From the NCBI GenBank assembly GCA_026709745.1, contig JAPOSJ010000203.1, positions 1-5,213 of the forward strand: 5,213 nucleotides of DNA. Direction: 5' to 3'. Below the pieces are notes generated by a model that had not been told where the DNA came from, ran no database searches, and saw only the letters and a list, made by a program, of their open reading frames with translations. Below, piece by piece: positions 1 through 5,213 of this stretch; within the stretch, counting starts at the first letter, position 1, and every line of letters begins with the position of its first letter. Origin of the DNA: Candidatus Dadabacteria bacterium. Its GTDB lineage: Bacteria; Desulfobacterota_D; UBA1144; Nemesobacterales; Nemesobacteraceae. A program made the translations under genes and the position numbers.

Positions 1-1
1 G

Positions 2-1504
2 ACCATAAAGGGCTACGGCTTGGGGGAAGCGGGGGAGGGAAGGAATATAACCCACCAGCAGAAAAAGCTTAACGAGGAGGAGCTTAAGCGCTTCAGAACC
101 CGCTTTCGCATACCACTTACAGACCAGGAAGTAAGAAGAGCTCCCTTCTACAGGCTGGCTACCGACAGCCCCGAGATGAAGTATATTCGCGAGAGAAGGG
201 ATGCACTCGGTGGATCCATCCCGAAGCGGATCGTGCGGGCAAAGCCCCTTGAGAAGATTCCGGAGAAAGTGTTTGAGGAGTTCAAAAAGGCCTCGAGTCC
301 CCGTAGAAAAGTCGCTACGACAATGGTGATCGTCCATATGCTCTCAAGGCTTATGCGGGACAAGCACATAGGAAAACTGATAGTCCCCATAGTTCCGGAT
401 GAAGCAAGAACTTTCGGAATGGAAGCACTTTTCCGCCAAGTTGGCATCTACTCAAGCGTCGGGCAGCTCTACGAACCCGTTGACGCCGACACCCTTCTTT
501 ACTACAAGGAAGTAAAAGACGGGCAGATACTCGAAGAGGGCATAACCGAGGCAGGCAGCATGTCTTCCTTTATAGCGGCCGGCACGGCCTACTCGACACA
601 CGGCATAAACACCATTCCCTTTTTCATTTACTACTCAATGTTCGGCTTCCAGAGAATAGGTGACCTTATCTGGGCCGCTGCCGACATGAAATGCAGGGGA
701 TTCATGGTGGGAGGCACGGCGGGGCGGACCACCCTTGCGGGCGAAGGCCTTCAGCACCAGGATGGAAACAGCCATCATTTCGCCTACGCTTATCCGAATC
801 TGCGGGCCTACGATCCGGCTTTCTCCTATGAGATAGCCGTGATAGTGCAAGACGGCATAAAGAGGATGTACCAGGACGGGGAAGAAATATTCTACTACAT
901 AACGGTTATGAACGAGCGCTACGTGCAGCCTGCCATGCCTGAGGGGGTCGAGGAAGGTATAATAAAAGGAATGTACAAGTTCTCTTCTTCTGAGATCAAA
1001 GACTCCGGGAAAAAGGTACATCTTTTCGGAAGCGGGGCTATAATGAATGAGGTTCTCTGGGCAAAGGAGGTTCTTGAAAGCGGCTATGGTGTCCCGACCG
1101 ACATATGGAGTGTAACGAGCTACAAAGAGCTTTACCAAGACGCAAAGGAGACGGAAAGATGGAACCGACTCAATCCCGGGGAAAAGAGAAAAAAAAGCTA
1201 CATTTCCCGGTGCGTGGAAGGGGAGGACGGAGTATTTATTGCTGCGACTGATTACCTAAAAAGCCTTCCGGATTCCGTTTCCACCTGCTTTCCCAAGCCT
1301 ATTGTTTCCCTAGGCACTGACGGGTTTGGAAGAAGCGACACCCGTGAGGCACTTCGAGACTTTTTCGAGGTCGACTATCGTCATATAGCGGTTGCGGCGC
1401 TTTCCGAGCTTTGCCGGGAAGGCAAGATCAATGAAAAAACCGTCAACGAAGCGATAAGTGAATTTGCAATCGACCGTGGCAAACCGAATCCCGCGGCCAA
1501 ATGA
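2..1504 (+). CDS. aceE: Pyruvate dehydrogenase E1 component, homodimeric AceE type (5'-partial, C-terminal part)
   Basis: This is the thiamine-diphosphate E1 subunit of the cytoplasmic pyruvate dehydrogenase complex. It decarboxylates pyruvate and reductively acetylates the lipoyl group of E2. The reading frame is open from the left edge: the first codons read TIKGYG, which matches an internal AceE segment, so the gene starts upstream. About 500 residues are present; against the roughly 887 residues of E. coli AceE, some 390 N-terminal residues are missing, including the thiamine-diphosphate GDG motif. Residues here are counted from the TTG at 20. His12 in NITHQ aligns with E. coli His407, Glu128 in DEARTFGME with Glu522, Glu177 in EGITEAG (the cofactor N1' contact) with Glu571, and His246 in GLQHQDG with His640. 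The segment IYYSMFGFQRIGDL and the C-terminal LGTDGFGRSD are typical of the family. Comparison with E. coli is from memory. The stop is TGA, 13 bases before aceF, which implies co-transcription. No frameshift or missing motif is seen. Confidence 0.97.
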   Translation, partial: TIKGYGLGEAGEGRNITHQQKKLNEEELKRFRTRFRIPLTDQEVRRAPFYRLATDSPEMKYIRERRDALGGSIPKRIVRAKPLEKIPEKVFEEFKKASSPRRKVATTMVIVHMLSRLMRDKHIGKLIVPIVPDEARTFGMEALFRQVGIYSSVGQLYEPVDADTLLYYKEVKDGQILEEGITEAGSMSSFIAAGTAYSTHGINTIPFFIYYSMFGFQRIGDLIWAAADMKCRGFMVGGTAGRTTLAGEGLQHQDGNSHHFAYAYPNLRAYDPAFSYEIAVIVQDGIKRMYQDGEEIFYYITVMNERYVQPAMPEGVEEGIIKGMYKFSSSEIKDSGKKVHLFGSGAIMNEVLWAKEVLESGYGVPTDIWSVTSYKELYQDAKETERWNRLNPGEKRKKSYISRCVEGEDGVFIAATDYLKSLPDSVSTCFPKPIVSLGTDGFGRSDTREALRDFFEVDYRHIAVAALSELCREGKINEKTVNEAISEFAIDRGKPNPAAK

Positions 1505-1505
1505 T

Positions 1506-1510
1506 GAGGA
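1506..1510 (+). promoter_or_regulatory. Ribosome binding site of aceF
   Basis: GAGGA lies just after the aceE stop and 7 bases before the TTG at 1518. It supports the TTG start. An in-frame TAA at 1515-1517, directly before the TTG, rules out any start further upstream. Confidence 0.75.
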
Positions 1511-1517
1511 ACTATAA

Positions 1518-2822
1518 TTGATAGAATTCAGGCTTCCCGAACTTGGAGAAGGAATTGAATCTGGGCAGGTAATAGAGGTTTTTATCATGCCTGGAGACAC
1601 GATTTCCCTTGAGCAGCCCCTACTTGAGGTTGAAACGGACAAGGCCGCCGTTGAGATTCCTTCACCGGTCGATGGAACAATTGTCGATGTGTATGTAAGT
1701 GCCGGGGATAAGGTGGAAGTAAGCCAACTGCTCATGAAAATTAAAGGGGACGATGAAAACAAGCAGCCCCCAAAAAATGCTTCCGCCGCCACAGAAGAGG
1801 AAAAATCCTCTGTGGCGCAAGTACCCCTGCCTGAAAAAGAACCCGAAGCAGAGAAAAAACAGCTCCCATTACCCAAAAGCGCGTCTGAGGACGATATTCC
1901 TCCATCGGGGCTTCTCGCAGTGCCCGCGGCACCTTCCGTCAGGCGTCTTGCAAGGGAGCTTGGGGTTGAGCTTATCTCCATTACAGGAACTGGTCCCCGA
2001 GGGAGAATCCTTAAAAAGGATGTAAAAGCTCACGCAAAAGCCATAATAAAGTCTGTTTCATCCTCCCAGACGGGAACGCTTGTAGAACCCGAGCTTCCTC
2101 CGGATTTTTCAAGATGGGGAGAAACTCTTACCGAGAGTTTTTCTACTGTGAGAAAACTTACAGCTGAGCGCCTCACCCAGGCGTGGGCGGCCCCGCAGGT
2201 AACGCAGTTTGACAAGGCGGATGTTTCCTGCCTAGAAGATTTAAGAAAACTGAATAAGGATAAGGTGGCGAAAGCCGGGGGAAATCTTACTGTAACTGCG
2301 ATTCTGGTAAAGGCTCTTTGCTCTGCACTTTTGAAATTTCCAAAATTTAATTCCAGCATACATATGGGCAGCGGCACGATTGTTTACAAGAAATACTTAA
2401 ATATCGGGGTCGCAGTGGATACTGAAAGAGGACTTCTTGTTCCTGTGATAAGGGATGTCGACAAAAAAGACATAATGCAGATATCGGTTGAGTTAACCGA
2501 GATATCTTCTGCGGCGAGGGAGAAGAAGCTATCTGCCGACAGGCTTCAGGGAGGAAGCTTCACTATAACGAATCTTGGAGGAATAGGGGGAGCATTTTTC
2601 ACGCCGATTCTCAATCCTCCCGAAGTTGCTATACTGGGAGTATCACGATCTTCCTTTGAACCTGTATATGTTGACGGGGAGTTTGTGCCGAGGCTTATGC
2701 TTCCGCTATCGCTTTCCTACGATCACAGAATTATAGATGGGGCCGAGGCGGCCAGGTTTCTAAGATGGTTCTGCGAGATGCTTGAGCGTTCTCCCGATAG
2801 CATGTTTGAGCAGATGGTGTAG
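1518..2822 (+). CDS. aceF: Dihydrolipoamide acetyltransferase, E2 of pyruvate dehydrogenase, single lipoyl domain
   Basis: E2 forms the core of the pyruvate dehydrogenase complex and transfers the acetyl group from lipoamide to CoA. In the 434 residues I see, in order: one lipoyl domain (about 1-76) with the lipoylated Lys42 in ETDKAAVEIPSP; a Glu/Lys/Pro/Ala-rich flexible linker (about 77-130); a peripheral-subunit-binding domain (about 134-172; PSVRRLARELGV and GTGPRGRILKKDV) that docks E1 or E3; a second short linker; and the catalytic domain (about 195-434). The active-site motif DHRIIDG is at 402-408, with His403 and Asp407, and GGSFTITNLGG is also present. The catalytic domain resembles E. 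coli AceF (KKYLNIGVAVDT, NPPEVAILGVS, FVPRLMLPLSLS), so I call acetyltransferase rather than succinyltransferase. E. coli AceF has three lipoyl domains and about 630 residues; one is common elsewhere. The start is TTG: a stop codon precedes it directly, and the lipoyl fold needs the first residues (IEFRLPELGEG). The usual PHVT segment reads PQVT here. lpd follows 6 bases after the TAG stop. Confidence 0.96.
   Translation: MIEFRLPELGEGIESGQVIEVFIMPGDTISLEQPLLEVETDKAAVEIPSPVDGTIVDVYVSAGDKVEVSQLLMKIKGDDENKQPPKNASAATEEEKSSVAQVPLPEKEPEAEKKQLPLPKSASEDDIPPSGLLAVPAAPSVRRLARELGVELISITGTGPRGRILKKDVKAHAKAIIKSVSSSQTGTLVEPELPPDFSRWGETLTESFSTVRKLTAERLTQAWAAPQVTQFDKADVSCLEDLRKLNKDKVAKAGGNLTVTAILVKALCSALLKFPKFNSSIHMGSGTIVYKKYLNIGVAVDTERGLLVPVIRDVDKKDIMQISVELTEISSAAREKKLSADRLQGGSFTITNLGGIGGAFFTPILNPPEVAILGVSRSSFEPVYVDGEFVPRLMLPLSLSYDHRIIDGAEAARFLRWFCEMLERSPDSMFEQMV
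1787..1817 (+). repeat. Imperfect inverted repeat inside aceF linker codons
   Basis: Arms 1787-1794 (CGCCACAG) and 1810-1817 (CTGTGGCG) pair perfectly over 8 bp. After a 3-base bulge (1795-1797), AGG at 1798-1800 pairs with CCT at 1807-1809 around a 6-base A-rich loop. It lies in the codons for the E2 linker, about residues 90-100, where protein constraint is low. It is not followed by a T-run on the plus strand, so it does not look like a terminator. It may be chance. Confidence 0.5.
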
Positions 2823-2828
2823 CAGACA

Positions 2829-4265
2829 ATGGAGAAAATAGTAACGGAAGTAGCTGTTATAGGAGCTGGTCCTGGGGGATATCCAGCGGCGTTTGCCCTT
2901 GCTGACAAGGGAAAAAAAGTCACGCTTATAGATCCTGAGCTAAACCCCGGAGGGGTTTGTCTCTACAAGGGATGCATACCTTCAAAGGCTCTTCTTCACG
3001 CTGCAAAAGTGGCAGAAGATGCCCGAGATGCCGCAGACTTTGGCCTTAGTTACGAGGAACCTCATGTCGATCCCAAGAAGCTTTTTTCGTGGAAAGATGA
3101 AGTTGTCTCCAAGCTCACCCGCGGACTTCGCACTCTTGTGAAGGCTAGAAAGATAAATTACGTTCGGGGAAGAGCTGCTTTTTCCTCTTCAAATACCCTT
3201 TGCATCATAACGGCTTCGGGAGAGGAAAAAGAGCTCCTGTTTGAAAACGCAGTTATATCCACGGGATCTGTATCGAAGAGCGTACCAGGGGTGAATTTCG
3301 ATTCCCCAAACATACTAGACTCTGACCGTGCCCTCTCCATGGGTGAGATTCCGAATACCCTGCTTGTTGTGGGTGGGGGCTACATAGGACTTGAGCTCGG
3401 AACGTTTTTTTCTTCTCTGGGTACCAAGGTCTCGGTTGTTGAGATGCTTCCCGGGCTTGTCCAAGGAGTCGACAGGGACCTTGCGGGTGTGCTTAAAAAG
3501 AGGCTTGATCAGAAGTTCGGTTCCATAATGCTTGAAACGAAACTAATCTCTGTCGGTGAATCGGATAATGAAATTGAAGTTTCATTTGAGCACGATGGGA
3601 AGACTTTCCGGGAAAAATATGAAAAAATTCTGATCTCGGTTGGGAGGGTGCCGTATACAGAAGGTCTTGGTCTTGAGAATACCCGGGTTGGAGTTGATGA
3701 AAAGGGGTTTATAAAGACCGACTCCCAGAGAAGGACAGCTGAGCCAGGGATTTTTGCAATCGGGGATGTCTCTGGAGAACCAATGCTCGCACATAAGGCC
3801 ACCTATGAAGGAAAAATAGTGGCTGAGGTCATAACTGGGGCAAAAACTCAGTATGATCCTTTGGCAGTTCCAGCGGTAATATTCACTGATCCTGAAATAG
3901 CCTGGTGCGGGATTACAGAAAAAGATGCAAGGGAAGAGCAAATGGATATAGACATATCGAAGTTTCCGTGGACCGCCTCGGGGAGGGCCCTTACGCTTAA
4001 CAGGACCGACGGTCTTACGAAGATCATAGCCGATCGGGAAACCCGCAGAATAATTGGTGTTGGAATAGTGGGGCCACAGGCGGGGGAGCTTATATCGGAA
4101 GCCGTTCTGGCAATTGAGATGGGGGCAACAGCAGAAGACCTATCTTTTTCAATACATCCCCACCCGACCCTTGCTGAAACACTTATGGAAGCCGCAGAAG
4201 GTGTGTACGGAGCGAGCACCCATCTTGTAAAGAGTCGTCCCCCTGGGAGTTCTCGCAGGAAGTAA
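2829..4265 (+). CDS. lpd: Dihydrolipoamide dehydrogenase (E3)
   Basis: This FAD flavoprotein reoxidises dihydrolipoamide on E2 and reduces NAD+. The 478 residues match the usual length of about 470. The FAD-binding GAGPGG is at 12-17. The redox-active disulfide is Cys44/Cys49 in GGVCLYKGCIPSK. The NAD-binding GGGYIG is at 182-187, followed by Glu205 in VVEM, an acidic residue that favours NAD over NADP. The second FAD motif, FAIGDV, is at 309-314, and the dimerisation domain ends in HPHPTLAE at 443-450, giving the catalytic dyad His445 and Glu450. The sequence follows E. coli Lpd closely (for example MLAHKATYEG and FPWTASGRA). There is no fused lipoyl domain, and the C-terminus is a short basic Ser/Arg-rich tail. 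Only 6 bases separate it from the aceF stop, with no clear Shine-Dalgarno, so translation is probably coupled to aceF. It may also serve other 2-oxoacid dehydrogenases or the glycine cleavage system; placement after aceF points to pyruvate dehydrogenase as its main partner. Confidence 0.97.
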   Translation: MEKIVTEVAVIGAGPGGYPAAFALADKGKKVTLIDPELNPGGVCLYKGCIPSKALLHAAKVAEDARDAADFGLSYEEPHVDPKKLFSWKDEVVSKLTRGLRTLVKARKINYVRGRAAFSSSNTLCIITASGEEKELLFENAVISTGSVSKSVPGVNFDSPNILDSDRALSMGEIPNTLLVVGGGYIGLELGTFFSSLGTKVSVVEMLPGLVQGVDRDLAGVLKKRLDQKFGSIMLETKLISVGESDNEIEVSFEHDGKTFREKYEKILISVGRVPYTEGLGLENTRVGVDEKGFIKTDSQRRTAEPGIFAIGDVSGEPMLAHKATYEGKIVAEVITGAKTQYDPLAVPAVIFTDPEIAWCGITEKDAREEQMDIDISKFPWTASGRALTLNRTDGLTKIIADRETRRIIGVGIVGPQAGELISEAVLAIEMGATAEDLSFSIHPHPTLAETLMEAAEGVYGASTHLVKSRPPGSSRRK

Positions 4266-4296
4266 TGAAAGAGTTCTGAAGGACCAAGCTTTTTCA
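4266..4296 (+). repeat. AT-rich imperfect inverted repeat just after lpd
   Basis: Arms 4266-4273 (TGAAAGAG) and 4289-4296 (CTTTTTCA) can pair over 8 bp with one G-T wobble, around a 15-base loop. A separate T-run lies at 4314-4319. The stem is too AT-rich, and too far from the T-run, to call an intrinsic terminator with confidence. No better terminator is visible in the 127-base gap. Confidence 0.3.
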
Positions 4297-4332
4297 TATT
4301 TGTCACTCGGGCGTTTTTTGGAATTCATGATA

Positions 4333-4360
4333 TTGACAATGCTTGAATAAGATGTATCAT
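4333..4360 (+). promoter_or_regulatory. Sigma-70-type promoter of rpsT
   Basis: A perfect -35 box, TTGACA (4333-4338), is followed after 16 bases by TATCAT (4355-4360), which matches five of six positions of the -10 consensus. Transcription would start near 4366-4368, giving a leader of about 25 bases before the rpsT ATG. It would uncouple rpsT from the upstream pyruvate dehydrogenase operon, as expected for a growth-linked ribosomal gene. The call rests on motif match only. Confidence 0.75.
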
Positions 4361-4381
4361 TAGGCCCTTAATTGGAGACCT

Positions 4382-4387
4382 AGGAGG
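4382..4387 (+). promoter_or_regulatory. Strong ribosome binding site of rpsT
   Basis: AGGAGG, a full Shine-Dalgarno core, lies 5 bases before the ATG at 4393 and fixes that start. It is much stronger than the sites in front of aceF and lpd, in keeping with high expression of a ribosomal protein. Confidence 0.85.
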
Positions 4388-4392
4388 ATTCT

Positions 4393-4680
4393 ATGGGCCT
4401 TAGAAAGAAATCGGCGCAGAAAAAATATCGCCAGAGCCTTAAAAGAAAAGAGAGAAACAGGTTTGTTATGTCTACTCTTAAAACCAAGATCAAGCGTTAC
4501 TCCGAAGCTGTAAGCAGTGAGGATATTGAGAAATCGCAGGCACTTCTTAAGGAACTTGTTTCCCTTACCGACAAGGCAGCCACAAAAGGGGTTATCCACA
4601 AGAAAAAAGCCTCCAGATACGTATCGAGGTTCTCAAAAAAGCTTTTCGACCTTAGCAGTTCACAAGCCGTAGCTTCCTAG
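4393..4680 (+). CDS. rpsT: 30S ribosomal protein S20
   Basis: S20 is a primary 16S rRNA-binding protein needed early in assembly of the small ribosomal subunit. The product has 95 residues, close to the usual 85-90, and is strongly basic and helical. The N-terminal part (KKSAQKKYRQSLKRKERNR) is the Lys/Arg-rich helix that lies along the rRNA. The segment LTDKAATKGVIHKKKASRYVSRFSKKL is the family signature (DKAAKKGVIHKNKAARKKSRL in typical members). The N-terminus, MGLRKKSAQKK, differs slightly from the common ANIKSAKKR but stays basic. The start is ATG with AGGAGG 5 bases upstream and its own promoter. The gene ends in TAG within a CTAG shared with the stop of convergent holA. E. coli S20 represses its own translation, and the same could hold here, but no established operator can be seen. 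Confidence 0.97.
   Translation: MGLRKKSAQKKYRQSLKRKERNRFVMSTLKTKIKRYSEAVSSEDIEKSQALLKELVSLTDKAATKGVIHKKKASRYVSRFSKKLFDLSSSQAVAS
4677..4680. other. Palindromic CTAG used as stop codon on both strands
   Basis: The plus-strand TAG at 4678-4680 ends rpsT, and the minus-strand TAG at 4679-4677 ends holA. The two genes therefore overlap tail to tail by 4 bases, with no room for a terminator between them. Confidence 0.9.
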
Positions 4681-5213
4681 TTTTTCCCGGAGCAGATTCC
4701 CAGAAGAAGTTTCTCAAGAAGTATGTAACCTTCCCCGGAACTGTTTTTTATTCCGTAGTCCGTTTTCTCTAGAATTTCCAGTATACGTCCCAGTTCGTTC
4801 TCCCTGAAGTTGAGCACACTTTTTTTGAGGTAATAAACGGCCCCGCGGGATGTCTTTATGACTTTGGCAACTGATTCATCTGACAGTCCTTCCTTTAGAC
4901 ACTGCGAGACTTTGAATATCTGGCGGAATCTCCAAGCTATCATATAGAGTATAGAGAGGGGGTCTTCTCTATTTAGTTCAAGCTCTCGAAGCACCCTGAG
5001 AGATGTCTTGAGATCCCTGTTAGAAAGCGCGGTCGAAAGGGAAAAGGTGTTTTCCGTGCTATGTTTTTCCATAAATGTTCTTAACTCTCTTTCACCGATG
5101 GCTTTTTTCCCGTCCGAGTAAAGAGACATTTTTTCAAGCTCGTTTCTGATGAGATTCATGTCCTCGCCGAGCATCATTTTTATGAAACCTGCACTCCCAG
5201 GGGCAAGTGTCAT
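4677..5213 (-). CDS. holA: DNA polymerase III delta subunit (5'-partial, C-terminal half)
   Basis: The delta subunit of the clamp loader opens the beta sliding clamp and helps load it on DNA. The window holds the last 178 residues, about half of a protein that is usually 320-345 residues long. The rest lies beyond the right edge. The frame runs to the edge; the ATG there (5213-5211) is probably an internal Met, since the visible part begins inside the AAA+ lid region. GEDMNLIRNELEKMSLY (about 16-32) is the typical lid-helix segment ('G.DL..L.NELEKL.LY' in the family). The rest is the helical collar domain: a segment with NTFSLSTALSNRD, then EDPLSILYMIAWRFRQIF, then a C-terminal helix pair ending EGYILLEKLLLGIC. 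The beta-binding residues are in the missing N-terminal part. Assignment is from this pattern and from the rpsT-holA neighbourhood, which recurs in several bacterial groups. It is transcribed towards rpsT, so the two mRNA 3' ends probably overlap. Confidence 0.88.
   Translation of the reverse strand: MTLAPGSAGFIKMMLGEDMNLIRNELEKMSLYSDGKKAIGERELRTFMEKHSTENTFSLSTALSNRDLKTSLRVLRELELNREDPLSILYMIAWRFRQIFKVSQCLKEGLSDESVAKVIKTSRGAVYYLKKSVLNFRENELGRILEILEKTDYGIKNSSGEGYILLEKLLLGICSGKN

Noticed and set aside
20..22. TTG at 20 as the start of a complete 494-residue E1 protein
   Set aside because: The frame is open to the left edge, and the upstream codons (TIKGYG) match an internal AceE segment, so the gene is cut by the window rather than starting here.
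635..1138. Minus-strand open frame of 167 codons inside aceE
   Set aside because: It lies wholly antisense to the conserved E1 catalytic region, with no recognisable domain.
1310..1981. Minus-strand open frame of 223 codons across the aceE-aceF junction
   Set aside because: The product is a Ser-rich low-complexity sequence with no family motif. It lies antisense to two well-supported genes and reflects their codon composition.
1753..2025. Plus-strand alternative frame of 90 codons inside aceF
   Set aside because: It is a Lys/Pro-rich frame shift of the E2 linker. The main frame carries intact domains on both sides.
3848..4306. Minus-strand open frame of 152 codons over the end of lpd
   Set aside because: It is antisense to the E3 dimerisation domain, and I found no motif in it to support a gene.
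4360..4599. Minus-strand open frame of 79 codons over the rpsT leader and gene
   Set aside because: It is antisense to a clear ribosomal protein gene and has no known motif.
4637..4646. AAAAGCTTTT palindrome in rpsT as a terminator of holA
   Set aside because: It has no loop and no GC-rich stem. It encodes Lys-Lys-Leu-Phe in the conserved S20 C-terminus, so protein coding explains it.
1..5213. CRISPR arrays, tRNA or rRNA genes, insertion sequences, attachment sites, toxin-antitoxin or defence genes
   Set aside because: No regular repeats, RNA gene signatures, transposase motifs or unassigned intact genes are visible. Housekeeping genes and short gaps account for the whole window.

Overview
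The window is a compact stretch of bacterial housekeeping DNA with no sign of mobile, defence or secondary-metabolism genes. By eye its base composition is near balanced, slightly under half G+C. Coding is dense, with gaps of 13, 6 and 127 bases and one 4-base overlap. The pyruvate dehydrogenase genes resemble the proteobacterial type: a homodimeric AceE-like E1, a lipoyl E2 and an E. coli-like E3. rpsT converging on holA is, as I recall, an arrangement also found in Bacillus and some other lineages. Together these suggest a Gram-negative, proteobacteria-like organism or a related uncultured lineage. The sequence alone does not let me name it further.

Layout. Positions 2-1504 (+) hold the C-terminal part of the pyruvate dehydrogenase E1 gene (aceE), cut by the left edge. 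Positions 1518-2822 (+) hold the dihydrolipoamide acetyltransferase E2 gene (aceF), with a TTG start. Positions 2829-4265 (+) hold the dihydrolipoamide dehydrogenase E3 gene (lpd). A 127-base gap follows, with a good sigma-70-like promoter and a strong ribosome binding site for rpsT (30S protein S20), 4393-4680 (+). The C-terminal half of holA (DNA polymerase III delta subunit) runs on the minus strand from the right edge to 4677. It converges on rpsT, and the two stop codons share one CTAG palindrome.

Function. aceE, aceF and lpd lie close together on one strand and very probably form one transcription unit for the whole pyruvate dehydrogenase complex. E1 decarboxylates pyruvate on thiamine diphosphate and acetylates the E2 lipoyl group, E2 passes the acetyl group to CoA, and E3 reoxidises the lipoyl group and makes NADH. 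All catalytic motifs that fall inside the window are intact. rpsT has its own promoter, and holA belongs to a separate minus-strand unit.

I looked for an undescribed system and found none. The points worth a second look are small: the shared stop-codon palindrome, possible RNA structure in the rpsT leader, a short-stem hairpin in the E2 linker codons, the forced TTG start of aceF, and the weak ribosome binding site of lpd.
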